Positions 6,953 through 14,090 are shown, numbered from the stretch's first letter. The stretch: DNA of 14,090 nt from Acidobacteriota bacterium (GCA_963169175.1 CAUJFK010000308.1:1-14090); one strand, 5' to 3'. A program made the numbers and translations. The notes: a model not told the origin generated them from the letters alone.

Positions 6953-7225
6953 GTGTCAAAAGCCTAAAAAGCTGCGGAGCAGCGGAATATTTGTAGCCCC
7001 ACGTGAAGCGAAGCGAAACGTGGGGTTAGCTGAGCCTATCTCTCAAAACCCGTGTAACGGGCAGCAGACTTCCGCTAACTTATTGATAGCAATAGACGTA
7101 ACACGCCTCTCTGTCGCCCACTACGTGGGCTTGGAGTCATGTTTTCATCCTAACCGCGGGTTCCGCTTTGCTACACCCGTGGCTACTTTCCGCCACTGCT
7201 CCGCAGTTTAAGACAGGTTTGACAC
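6953..7225. repeat. MITE-like structured element, paired ends and four internal hairpins
   Basis: The ends pair: GTGTCAAA 6953-6960 with TTTGACAC 7218-7225, and CTGCGGAGCAG 6972-6982 with CTGCTCCGCAG 7196-7206. Inside are four hairpins: CCCCACGT/ACGTGGGG (6997-7025), CCCGT/ACGGG (7049-7061), GCCCAC/GTGGGC (7116-7130) and CCGCGGGT/ACCCGTGG with one mismatch (7154-7182). The frame open across much of it on the plus strand has no coding character, so I read it as a non-coding repeat. A non-autonomous mobile element (MITE) or a structured RNA are both possible. It occupies the centre of the 686-bp gap between mqnA and mqnC. Confidence 0.65.
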
Positions 7226-7229
7226 AGGC

Positions 7230-7307
7230 TCATAAGCGAGGGCTAATTGACGTAGTGATAAGGAAGCTTCCGCGAGGGCAACAAACTGAAGTTTGTTGAA
7301 CTTATGA
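7230..7307. repeat. Second small inverted-repeat element
   Basis: TCATAAG at 7230-7236 pairs with CTTATGA at 7301-7307. Inside is the strong hairpin CAACAAACTGAAGTTTGTTG (7279-7298), a 9-bp stem with a 2-base turn. It starts 5 bp after the larger element and seems a separate repeat unit. The remaining 7308-7561 stretch before the end of mqnA holds no gene I can recognise. It contains only a short palindrome GGGAAGTTCCC (7523-7533) and three GAACAA copies (7543, 7553, 7566). Confidence 0.6.
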
Positions 7308-7561
7308 TCTCGGGTGAACGGCATTCCATATTCCGCTATCAAAAACCCCAATTAACCATGCTGTCGGACAACCAATATTGAACTTTCCCGGCAAATCTCA
7401 CTTTCTGATCGCGTCCTGAATCCATGGACCGTATTCTGATCGAAATAGTTCACAGAAGATTTTTCGCATGTATCTGATACATTTTGCTGAATTTACACGC
7501 GATTAAAGATGTAGAAATAAGTGGGAAGTTCCCTATGGAAATGAACAAGCGTGAACAACAA

Positions 7562-8461
7562 TTAGGAACAACTGACATCGGCCTGCTGGTCTTCGTAATC
7601 GTGGCTGGGTGGCTGCTGCTGTTTCAGTCGGGAATATTTAGATAACTCTTCGGTGAATTCAAGCGGCCTGTTCCGCTCGATCAAGTCATTCTTGAACGCC
7701 AGTTCAAAATAGAGTTCCAGCCCGGCCTGCATCGATCTGTCGATCTCGTACGAAATATTTGACGTCAGGTACTGTCTCAGTTCATCACGCGACAAATTTA
7801 TGTCACCCGCATAATTCGACGCGATCTCATCTATATGCTGAAGTCCCTCATCTCTGACCGCGGCAAAATTGACGGGCGAGGCCGGCAGCCGCGTCATCCA
7901 CATAGCAAAAACGAACCCCAGGCCGGTGAATCGGTACCAGAGCTCCGCAAGGTCGAAAACCTGATACGGCGTATCAACCGCATCCGCCGCCGGCGCCGTA
8001 ACGCGAAGGGCAGGGTCGCCGATCAACAGAGCACAGTCTGACGCGGCGAGCATTGCACCCACATCCGGTTTTGCCTCACACCACTTTGGCTCGAAGCCCA
8101 GGAATTCCCTAAAAATTATTTTTGTCAGTACAACTGAGGTGCGCGATGAAACGTCGAGTGCAACACTGCGAACGCTCTCAAGCGGGCCGCCGCGTGTGAC
8201 CAGGCAAACGCTCCTTACGCTCCGACGTGTCCCCACGCAAACGTCTGGAACAAGCTTGACACCAGTCAACGCCTCATACGCGATCACTGGGGTCAGGGCC
8301 GCATCAACACCATCGCCGGCCAACATCTCGACCGACCGCGCCGGAGCATTATCCAGTATCAGTTCGGCACAGCCGTGCTTCGAGCCGTAAAGGAAACTCC
8401 AGATAAGCGGCGCGGTGTTCGAATATGAAGAGGCGGCAATACGCATGAGGCCAGCAGCCAT
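7562..8461 (-). CDS. mqnA: Chorismate dehydratase (MqnA)
   Basis: 299 residues. The family converts chorismate to 3-[(1-carboxyvinyl)oxy]benzoate, the first step of the futalosine menaquinone route, in the cytoplasm. It has a periplasmic-binding-protein-like fold. Visible signatures are RIAASSYSNTAPL at 7-19, DVSSRTSV at 103-110 followed by LTKIIFREF, LLIGDPAL at 145-152 and DLAELWYRFTGLGFVFAMW at 160-178. The C-terminal tail (KQQQPPSHDYEDQQADVSCS) is polar and not typical of the core family. The start is uncertain: neither the ATG at 8461 nor the one at 8446 has a clear Shine-Dalgarno. It follows a GNAT-like gene by 87 bp and shares strand and pathway with mqnC. Other mqn genes (mqnB, mqnD, mqnE) are not in this window. 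Confidence 0.93.
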   Translation of the reverse strand: MAAGLMRIAASSYSNTAPLIWSFLYGSKHGCAELILDNAPARSVEMLAGDGVDAALTPVIAYEALTGVKLVPDVCVGTRRSVRSVCLVTRGGPLESVRSVALDVSSRTSVVLTKIIFREFLGFEPKWCEAKPDVGAMLAASDCALLIGDPALRVTAPAADAVDTPYQVFDLAELWYRFTGLGFVFAMWMTRLPASPVNFAAVRDEGLQHIDEIASNYAGDINLSRDELRQYLTSNISYEIDRSMQAGLELYFELAFKNDLIERNRPLEFTEELSKYSRLKQQQPPSHDYEDQQADVSCS

Positions 8462-8548
8462 AAATCAAGCCATGATCCAGGTACTTTCTGACAAATGATC
8501 TCGCAGCTGCCGCCACCCCTGCAGCGGCCGCCCCGACTTCCGGCCGGG

Positions 8549-8854
8549 TCACTCGCTTGATGCTACGTCCTGAAACTCTGGTGTCGAATCCATCACCTTC
8601 TTCGCGTAGGGACAGGCCGGCTTTATCTTCAATCCTTGTGCCCGGGCATAATTTACCGCGGCTTCGACCAGCTTTCGGCCAATATCCCGGCCCTTCAGCT
8701 TGGGGTCGATCTCTGTATGATCGACGGTTATAGTGTTCTCGCCCGACCTAAAATAGGTAAGTTCGGCGATCCATTCACCGTCCTCGTCAATGAAAAACGC
8801 CCCCTTGCGCCCATGTTCTTCCTGTTGAATGTCCATTTGATCTCTAAGTTCCAT
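8549..8854 (-). CDS. Small GNAT-like N-acetyltransferase (COG2388 type)
   Basis: 101 residues, the usual size of the minimal YjdJ/COG2388 acetyltransferase-like family. The pattern GxFFIDEDGEWIAELTYFRSGENTITVDHTEIDPKLKGRDIGRKLVEAAV matches this family: a short beta sheet, the HTEIDP strand, then the acetyl-CoA-binding Q/R-x-x-G-x-G/A-like loop, here KGRDIGRKL near 54-62. KIKPACPYAKK at about 76-86 is the conserved C-terminal strand. The substrate is unknown; human and bacterial relatives are poorly characterised. The start could be the ATG at 8854 or the one at 8836; neither has a strong Shine-Dalgarno. It is the first gene of the minus-strand group that continues with mqnA, and is divergent from the secreted protein gene at 9042. 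Confidence 0.85.
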   Translation of the reverse strand: MELRDQMDIQQEEHGRKGAFFIDEDGEWIAELTYFRSGENTITVDHTEIDPKLKGRDIGRKLVEAAVNYARAQGLKIKPACPYAKKVMDSTPEFQDVASSE

Positions 8855-8881
8855 CCTGAAAAATTTTCAATTTCGCAAATA

Positions 8882-8954
8882 TTCGTGTCGTTTCGTGGAC
8901 TTTGCGATCCTGTTCTTCGCTTCCCAAACCGCGAAGCCCACGAAAAGACACGAA
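8882..8954. repeat. Long inverted repeat between divergent genes
   Basis: Arms 8882-8907 and 8929-8954 are 26 bp each and agree at 22 positions after reverse complementing. The core is TTCGTGTC then TTTCGTGG. The 21-base loop is 8908-8928. It lies in the 187-bp gap between the divergent GNAT and secreted-protein genes, starting only 28 bp from the GNAT ATG, so promoters there must overlap or be displaced by it. Confidence 0.75.
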
Positions 8955-9041
8955 CAGTCACTGACCACTGCCGCACGCGCCCTGTATAACTAGCGTACAA
9001 GTAAATCGCGGGCGAGCGCAAACGTTGTAAGGAAATCGCAT

Positions 9042-9809
9042 TTGACCTATCCTTTCATATATATGACAAGGATAATGATCCTCGGTTTCCTGATCGTTCT
9101 GGCCGCCGCCGCCGGCCGGTCCTCGGCCCAGGGCCCGGCCGTCGTACTGTATGACCCGCTGAGCAAGGTAGCGGAGTATCAACCTGCCGCGGCCGATGAG
9201 AAGTTAGTCAATGAAAATCTGGTGCCAAAGGCCCGAACTCTCTGGGCCGAGCTAGATTCGTGCGATGGCAGCAATGCCAATATCATTGGTGCTGTCGATG
9301 GCTCGTTCACACGGCCGGAAGCAAAGCAGCGGGCGATCGTTTATGAGCTGTGTCAAACAGGAAATGGCCTTGCAAATAATGGGGTTGCCGTGGTTGAGAA
9401 CGGACGCGTTGTGGCCCATTTTGCGGAAGAAGGCGGCTGGGACCTTGAGGTTTCCCGCGTGCCCGATGTTAACCGCAATGGCCGTGATGAACTTGCGATA
9501 GAAACCGGTGGCGGCATGCATCAGGGCTATACCGGCAGTAGCGTTACTGTGTTGGAGATATCGGAAACGACGGTTACCGAACTGGGCATCTTCCTGGCGT
9601 TTTCGAACTCGTGCGAGAATTACGCACCTGATAAATACTGCGACCGCAGCTATAAACTGACGGTCAAGCCCGGGGCGAAACCTGTCTTCTATGCGCAGAA
9701 ATTCACTAACCGCGGCACTGACGAAAAACCCCGATGGGTCGCGGCAGGAAAAGCGCTTCCGGCAAAACGGCTCGGCGATGCAAAGACCAAATTTGAGGCA
9801 GTAAAATGA
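9042..9809 (+). CDS. Secreted protein of unknown function, FG-GAP-like motif
   Basis: 255 residues. An N-terminal signal peptide is clear: a basic Arg10, hydrophobic IMILGFLIVLAAAA, and a probable cleavage at about 29/30 (SSA-Q), sending the protein to the periplasm or outside. PDVNRNGRDELAI at 141-153 resembles the calcium-binding DxNxDGxxDL loop of FG-GAP/integrin-type repeats, but only one such unit is seen. Four cysteines (74, 104, 191, 200) could form disulfides. I do not recognise the family. The start is TTG at 9042, supported by TAAGGA 8 bases upstream; the ATG at 9063 has no Shine-Dalgarno but would also keep the signal peptide. The stop overlaps the next gene by 4 bp (ATGA). Confidence 0.85.
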   Translation: MTYPFIYMTRIMILGFLIVLAAAAGRSSAQGPAVVLYDPLSKVAEYQPAAADEKLVNENLVPKARTLWAELDSCDGSNANIIGAVDGSFTRPEAKQRAIVYELCQTGNGLANNGVAVVENGRVVAHFAEEGGWDLEVSRVPDVNRNGRDELAIETGGGMHQGYTGSSVTVLEISETTVTELGIFLAFSNSCENYAPDKYCDRSYKLTVKPGAKPVFYAQKFTNRGTDEKPRWVAAGKALPAKRLGDAKTKFEAVK

Positions 9810-10441
9810 AGATCTACGACATAACCATCGGCCTTAGCGAAACAATGCCGATCTACGCAGGCGATCCGACCGTATCGATCTCGGCCGCAAAATCCATTGC
9901 GTCCGGAAGTTCGGCAAATGTCACGCAGATCGCGATGGGAGTTCACTCGGGCACCCACGTGGACGCCCCGAACCATTTTATCGACGGCGCCCGCCGTGTT
10001 CATGAACTTGACCCGCAAAAGCTCATTGGCCCCTGCCGCATTATCGGGTTGCCCGACGACGTGATGGCGATCGCGCCCGAACATGTAGGCGACATCGCCG
10101 GTGTCAAACGCATTCTTTTCAAAACACGAAACTCAGCATTTTGGAACGAACCGGAACGCGGGTTTCGGAAAGATTTTACATACCTGATACCCGAAACGGC
10201 TCGCCTGCTTGCCGATAGCGGCGTCGTTCTGGTTGGCATCGATTATCTCTCGATCGAAAAAAGCGGCTCGCCCGGACATCCGGTCCATATCGCGTTGCTT
10301 GAAAAGGAGATCGTTATACTTGAAGGAGCAGACCTTCGCGAGATCGAACCCGGCGACTACGAACTGATATGTCTGCCGCTTAAATACGAAGGCGGCGGCG
10401 GCGATGGCTCTCCGGCGAGAACGTTTCTACGAAAGAACTGA
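9806..10441 (+). CDS. Cyclase / kynurenine formamidase-like metal hydrolase
   Basis: 211 residues, typical of the cyclase (COG1878/KynB-like) family of zinc- or manganese-dependent amide and ester hydrolases. The metal-binding signature HSGTHVDAPNHF is at 47-58 (His47, His51, Asp53, His57). GIDYLSIE is at 144-151, GHPVH at 157-161 and the Glu-Gly-Ala-Asp strand near 173-176. Arylformamidase (tryptophan breakdown) is one possibility, but no other kynurenine gene is present here, so I leave the substrate open. No signal peptide is visible, so it should be cytoplasmic. It is translationally coupled to the preceding secreted-protein gene by a 4-bp ATGA overlap, and an MGMT-like gene follows 42 bp later. 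Confidence 0.92.
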   Translation: MKIYDITIGLSETMPIYAGDPTVSISAAKSIASGSSANVTQIAMGVHSGTHVDAPNHFIDGARRVHELDPQKLIGPCRIIGLPDDVMAIAPEHVGDIAGVKRILFKTRNSAFWNEPERGFRKDFTYLIPETARLLADSGVVLVGIDYLSIEKSGSPGHPVHIALLEKEIVILEGADLREIEPGDYELICLPLKYEGGGGDGSPARTFLRKN

Positions 10442-10483
10442 TAGGTTTCCGCCATTGCGGCCCCGCGTTGTGTCAAAACGGAC

Positions 10484-10846
10484 TTGAACGGCATAAACGA
10501 CAAACAATACCGCGAAAGCGTCTATGCTCTGGTCCGGCAAATTCCGGCGGGCCGCGTTATGACTTACGGCCAGATCGCCGGTATTTTAGGCGAAGGTTAC
10601 ACCGCTCGTACCATCGGTTACGTCCTGCATGGCTCGCCGGACGACGTCCCGTGGCAGCGGGTTATAAATGCCCAGGGCAAATGTTCCACGGGCCGATTGA
10701 CCATTCCGATCAACCTGCAGCAGGAGATACTTGTATCCGAGGGTGTTAAATTCGACGCCCGCGGCAAGTGTGACTTGGACGTATATCTATGGTGGCCCGA
10801 AGGTTTCGGGCCCGAAGAGGACATTCAGCCAACCTTGCTCAGTTAA
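10484..10846 (+). CDS. Alkyltransferase-like (ATL) MGMT-family DNA-repair protein
   Basis: 120 residues, equal to the DNA-binding C-terminal domain of O6-alkylguanine-DNA alkyltransferase alone. Visible motifs are IPAGRVMTYGQIA at 20-32, ARTIGYVLHG at 41-50 and PWQRVINAQGKCSTG at 56-70. In active alkyltransferases this last motif is PCHRV; here Trp57 replaces the acceptor cysteine. That is the hallmark of ATL proteins, which bind O6-alkylguanine lesions and pass them to nucleotide excision repair instead of removing the alkyl group. The start is unclear: TTG at 10484 is the best fit to family length, the alternative being an ATT further upstream. The gene is 42 bp after the cyclase gene and converges with the M35-like gene, with a 26-bp gap. 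Confidence 0.9.
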   Translation: MNGINDKQYRESVYALVRQIPAGRVMTYGQIAGILGEGYTARTIGYVLHGSPDDVPWQRVINAQGKCSTGRLTIPINLQQEILVSEGVKFDARGKCDLDVYLWWPEGFGPEEDIQPTLLS

Positions 10847-10872
10847 GTATCCTGCCTGCTTTTGCCCGCAGA

Positions 10873-11895
10873 TCATCGAAACACGGTGGACCGTACCCAC
10901 GGAGGTCGTTGCATATCTCCGTTCTTTGCTTCCAGAGCGAATCCGGCGAAGGTGTCGCAGTTCAACACCGTCTTGTCTTCCTTTAGCGCCAGCATTCCCG
11001 GATCGGTCACCCATCCTTTGGCGAAGTGTCCCTGCGCACCATCCCTTGCTACATAATGGCGTAGCTCATGGATAAAGATGAAAGCCGCAAAATCCGGGAT
11101 ACCGGTGGCAAACAGAACACCGCGGCGGAAAACGATCTTGCCGGTCAGATCGTTTTTGTCATGAAATCCGCCAAGCCTTGCAAATGCCACCGTACTGATC
11201 GTTTCACCTTCATTGGTCGTATCAAGGGTCGTGAACGCCTCCGGGCGGTCAAGCACATTCAGCATACAGCTGTAATTGTCATACATTTTCTGAAGAACAG
11301 GACGCTTTGCCCCTTTGAAATTATCGGTCCGGAAATGCTTGTTCAAAAGGCGCATTCGGCTTTCGCGTGAGGCTCCGAGCATTCCCGGCAGTGTACTGTC
11401 AACCACGTTCATGGCGAGCGAAATATTTGTCATTGCGGCATGGACGCATGCCCGGATATGCGGCACGTGCTGCATCATTCCCGCCAAAAGGAATCCGTCT
11501 GTTTTCAGGCTTAACGGGATGGTGGGAAATACATTCCGATTGCGGAGTTCGTTGAGCTTCTTAAGTGTTTGTTTGTCCGGATCTATCCGGCCGTCACAAC
11601 CTGCATAGCCAAAGTGCTTTTTTTGGAAATTGCGTATCGCCCCGATAGTTTTCGGCCCGCACAGCCCGTCAATTACGAGTTGCGGGCTTGGGCCGCCGTC
11701 GATCGGGGCGACCTGATCGAGGCCGTATTGGATATTGTAAACATCGTCGTACACGTTCGCCCCACCCTGCCCGACCGGCTTTGTAATGACGATGTCGCCT
11801 TCAGGCCTCTTGGGATCAAGGTTCTGATTTGACTGACGCCGATCCGGCAATATCTTGCAGCCGCCGTCATCAAGCATGTGTGCGCATTCTCCCAT
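10873..11895 (-). CDS. Peptidoglycan-binding domain protein with M35-like zinc protease domain
   Basis: 340 residues. Residues about 45-117 form a peptidoglycan-binding-like domain: IDGLCGPKTIGAIRNFQ at 75-91 is the DGxxGxxTxxAIxxFQ signature, followed by a second DGRIDPDKQT part. The C-terminal half carries HELRH at 276-280, a HExxH zinc motif. NCDTFAGFA at 312-320 resembles the NADSYAxFA strand of aspzincin (M35/LysM35) metalloendopeptidases. Candidate third ligands are Asp285 or Asp298; the canonical spacing is not certain. No hydrophobic signal peptide is seen at the N-terminus, odd for a cell-wall or extracellular protease. The ATG at 11895 has AGGAGG 11 bases upstream. The gene converges with the ATL gene and diverges from the flippase. 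M35 assignment is an inference from motifs; the exact substrate is unknown. Confidence 0.8.
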   Translation of the reverse strand: MGECAHMLDDGGCKILPDRRQSNQNLDPKRPEGDIVITKPVGQGGANVYDDVYNIQYGLDQVAPIDGGPSPQLVIDGLCGPKTIGAIRNFQKKHFGYAGCDGRIDPDKQTLKKLNELRNRNVFPTIPLSLKTDGFLLAGMMQHVPHIRACVHAAMTNISLAMNVVDSTLPGMLGASRESRMRLLNKHFRTDNFKGAKRPVLQKMYDNYSCMLNVLDRPEAFTTLDTTNEGETISTVAFARLGGFHDKNDLTGKIVFRRGVLFATGIPDFAAFIFIHELRHYVARDGAQGHFAKGWVTDPGMLALKEDKTVLNCDTFAGFALEAKNGDMQRPPWVRSTVFR

Positions 11896-12052
11896 ATCTG
11901 CTATGGCCTCCTGTTCCTTGAACTAGGACTAGACGAAAGTGCGAGCATGCTTTTGCAATGTGCAGAGGTCCCGCGGAGAGCTGCCTCGGCCGTCGAGACA
12001 CCGTTACCCTTACCCGCCTTGTTTGACACCCAATGGTGGCCGTCAATAAACT

Positions 12053-13606
12053 TTGCAGGTGAATCCAGATCCGGACTCCGCAAACAAGATCATTCCACAG
12101 CCGACAGCCGGAATGACGACGAAGGTCGCCAAAGGAACGCTGTGGACCTTATTCGGCGTTATTTTGCCGATCGGCTTTTCCGTATTTACAACGCCCATCC
12201 TTACCCGACTGCTCGGTACTGAGAGCTACGGGTTGCTTGTACTTATACTTCTTATCCCAAACTATCTGAATTTTGCCGATTTTGGGATGAACATCGCTTC
12301 AACAAAGTTTGCGTCTGCCGCCCAAGCTGAGGGTGCGGCCGAGAAAGAGGCCCGTATCGTACGAACTTCCGCTCTGATAGCTTTGGTGTCATCACTTCCC
12401 TTTGCCGCCGGCATCGCGATCTTTTCACGGCCGATACTGCAGCTTTTCAATGTGTCGGGATCTCTCATCGATGAAGGCTCGCTTGCGTTAAAGCTGGCAG
12501 CGGTGATTCTGGTCATTAATTTTCTCAATATTATCCTTAATACGCCTGAGCTGACACGCTTCAGAATGGACCTGAACACATCGATCACCGCGGCAGGCCG
12601 AATTCTGGGCCTGATAGCTGCTCCGATCGTTGTTCTGCTTGGCGGAGGTGTGCTTGGTGCAGTTGCGGCAACCCTCGCAGCGTCCTTACTGACGCTGTCG
12701 GGACACATATTCTGCGGCATAAAGCTTCTGCCGGAAATGGCGGGATTCTCGATCGACCGTGAGTCAGTACGGCCTTTGATCAAATTTGGTTCATCGCTGC
12801 TGGTTGCGTATGTCGCCGGCGCTTTGATCATGCATCTTGAGAAATTCGTTCTCACACGGGTCACTTCGGTTGAAGCTCTTGCGTACTATTCAGTTGCGGC
12901 GGCGTTTGCGGGCATGGTCGGGATATTTGCTGGCTCGATGGCACAGTCATTGATGCCCGCATTTTCGCAGCTGCAGGGCGAGGCGATGCGGCCTGCCCTG
13001 AGCGCATTGTATTCGCGTGGTATTCGTGCGGTGATGGTCTGCCTGCTGCCGATATATGTCCTGATGATCCTTGGAGCGAGGCTCTTCTTCACATACTGGT
13101 TCAGTCCCGAGTTTGGACAAGAGAGTACGGTGCCGTTTTACATTATCGTCACGGGATTCCTTTTTACGATGCTGACGTATTTCCCATACACGATAGTGAT
13201 AGCGGCGGGACGGTCGGATGTACTTGCAAAGATATACTGGCTGGAACTGATCCCATACCTGCTTCTTGTTTGGTGGCTGGCGGATCGCTACGGAGCGGTT
13301 GGGGCCGCCGCCGCGTGGAGTATCCGAAGCCTGCTCGATTCAATTTTGATGTTTGCTCTCGCGCACCGGGTCGGCGGTGTGTCGTATTTGCAGAAGAATG
13401 TTCCGCAATTTCTCGCGGCCGCCGCTATAATGCTCTTGCCGGTGGGGGCTCTCGCATACTTTCGAGAATTGAACCTTCAGGTGATCGCCCTCACTCTTGT
13501 CGCCGGCGGCTTATACGCAATGCTTATTACCACGCGGGTGCTGGATACAGCTGAGGTTGCGTGGTTAAAGGGGCGGATCTACGCCTATCTTGGCCGGTCG
13601 GAATAA
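12053..13606 (+). CDS. Wzx-type polysaccharide flippase (oligosaccharide transporter)
   Basis: Up to 517 residues, mostly hydrophobic, with about 12-14 predicted membrane segments. The opening KVAKGTLWTLFGVILPIGFSVFTTPILTRLLGTESYG and LLVLILLIPNYLNFADFGMNIAS are characteristic of the MATE/MOP superfamily polysaccharide flippases, which move lipid-linked sugar repeat units across the inner membrane for O-antigen, capsule or exopolysaccharide. A charged loop near residues 95-105 (AEGAAEKEAR) is cytoplasmic or periplasmic. The start is uncertain: TTG 12053 and GTG 12059 are in frame, and ATG 12113 gives a protein beginning MTTKVAKG, close to the family start; none has a strong Shine-Dalgarno. 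The hldE gene follows by 13 bp, so both probably serve surface glycan or LPS assembly. Substrate is unknown. Confidence 0.88.
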   Translation: MQVNPDPDSANKIIPQPTAGMTTKVAKGTLWTLFGVILPIGFSVFTTPILTRLLGTESYGLLVLILLIPNYLNFADFGMNIASTKFASAAQAEGAAEKEARIVRTSALIALVSSLPFAAGIAIFSRPILQLFNVSGSLIDEGSLALKLAAVILVINFLNIILNTPELTRFRMDLNTSITAAGRILGLIAAPIVVLLGGGVLGAVAATLAASLLTLSGHIFCGIKLLPEMAGFSIDRESVRPLIKFGSSLLVAYVAGALIMHLEKFVLTRVTSVEALAYYSVAAAFAGMVGIFAGSMAQSLMPAFSQLQGEAMRPALSALYSRGIRAVMVCLLPIYVLMILGARLFFTYWFSPEFGQESTVPFYIIVTGFLFTMLTYFPYTIVIAAGRSDVLAKIYWLELIPYLLLVWWLADRYGAVGAAAAWSIRSLLDSILMFALAHRVGGVSYLQKNVPQFLAAAAIMLLPVGALAYFRELNLQVIALTLVAGGLYAMLITTRVLDTAEVAWLKGRIYAYLGRSE

Positions 13607-13619
13607 CCTGGGAAAATCG

Positions 13620-14090
13620 ATGGATCTAAGGCCTACACTTTTACAGCTTCTCGAAGACATTCGCGGCTCACGCGTCCTTGTGATCGGCGACGTTATGCTT
13701 GATCGTTATTGGTGGGGCAAGGCGTCACGGCTTTCGCCCGAAGCGCCGGTGCCGGTTGTTGCGCTCGAACGCGTTTCAAACCGGCCGGGCGGGGCGGCGA
13801 ACGTAGCGGCCAACATAGCCGCCCTCGGGGCCGAGACAAAGCTCGTGGGCGCGGTCGGCCCCGACGAAGGTGCCGCAAGCCTGCGCGCATGCTTGAAAGA
13901 TCATCAAATCCTCGACCGCATGCTTCAGGGTTCCTCCGAGAGACGGACGACGACCAAGACACGCGTCCTTGTTCACAGCCAGCAGATCGCTCGCGTCGAT
14001 GAAGAAACGGACAGCCCTCTGACGGCGGCGGAAGAGGAAGATATACTTCGGCAGATCCCGGAACTGGTGACCGAGGCCGATGTCGTTGTG
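13620..14090 (+). CDS. hldE: D-glycero-beta-D-manno-heptose-7-phosphate kinase, 3' truncated by window
   Basis: The first 157 codons of a PfkB/ribokinase-family kinase, open to the window edge. VIGDVMLDRYWWG at 21-33, SRLSPEAPVPVV at 36-47, RPGGAANVAANIAALGA at 55-71 and TTTKTRVLVHSQQIARVDEE at 110-129 match HldE/RfaE domain 1. This enzyme phosphorylates heptose-7-phosphate for ADP-heptose synthesis, needed for LPS core or heptose glycans. The C-terminal nucleotidyltransferase domain of bifunctional HldE would lie outside the window, so the single-domain form (HldA/RfaE1) cannot be excluded. The ATG at 13620 has GGGAA about 6-7 bases upstream and lies 13 bp after the flippase stop, suggesting an operon. 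Confidence 0.92.
   Translation, partial: MDLRPTLLQLLEDIRGSRVLVIGDVMLDRYWWGKASRLSPEAPVPVVALERVSNRPGGAANVAANIAALGAETKLVGAVGPDEGAASLRACLKDHQILDRMLQGSSERRTTTKTRVLVHSQQIARVDEETDSPLTAAEEEDILRQIPELVTEADVVV

Noticed and set aside
6927..7211. Plus-strand 94-codon open frame between mqnA and mqnC
   Set aside because: It spans the hairpin-rich repeat element, has no Shine-Dalgarno and no protein-like character.
8349..8552. Minus-strand frame beginning GTGA at the GNAT stop and overlapping the start of mqnA
   Set aside because: The 4-bp overlap is tempting, but the frame is Ala-rich from a GC-rich stretch, runs over 100 bases into the clearly coding mqnA in another frame, and resembles nothing known to me.
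11901..12083. Minus-strand 60-codon open frame upstream of the M35-like gene
   Set aside because: It covers the M35-like gene's own ribosome-binding site and the flippase start, and shows no recognisable motif or strong start signal.

Overview
The window looks like chromosomal DNA from a Gram-negative bacterium of moderate GC. A Blastocatellia-type member of the Acidobacteriota is my best guess, by inference only. The reasons are a futalosine-type menaquinone pathway (mqnA, mqnC), a heptose kinase next to a Wzx-type flippase (implying LPS or another heptose glycan), and several different inverted-repeat families in the gaps between genes. No rRNA, tRNA, CRISPR array, transposase or phage gene is visible.

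Layout. (a) 1-4215, minus strand: a ROK-family regulator, a large sodium:solute symporter and an SDR dehydrogenase, followed by the first codons of another gene leaving the left edge. The symporter and SDR overlap by 4 bp (ATGA). This reads as a regulated uptake-and-oxidation unit, probably for a sugar or sugar acid. (b) 4353-5345, plus strand: galE, divergent from the ROK gene, with an extended -10 promoter. (c) 5628-8854, minus strand: a small GNAT-like acetyltransferase, mqnA and mqnC. About 690 bp of repeat-rich DNA separates mqnA from mqnC. (d) 9042-10846, plus strand: a secreted protein of unknown function, a cyclase/kynurenine-formamidase-like metalloenzyme (4-bp overlap) and an alkyltransferase-like DNA-repair protein. 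(e) 10873-11895, minus strand: a peptidoglycan-binding-domain protein with a HExxH zinc-protease domain resembling aspzincins (M35), without a recognisable signal peptide. (f) 12053-14090, plus strand: a polysaccharide flippase and, 13 bp later, the start of the heptose-7-phosphate kinase gene hldE/rfaE1, cut by the window end.

The most unusual material is repetitive. mqnC carries an in-frame insertion of about 33 codons made largely of two 39-bp tandem units inside an otherwise conserved radical-SAM enzyme. A roughly 270-bp element with paired ends and four internal hairpins lies directly upstream of mqnC. At least three further inverted-repeat families sit at gene ends or between divergent or convergent genes. 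I see no complete new defence or mobile system. The repeats and the M35-like protein are the best leads.
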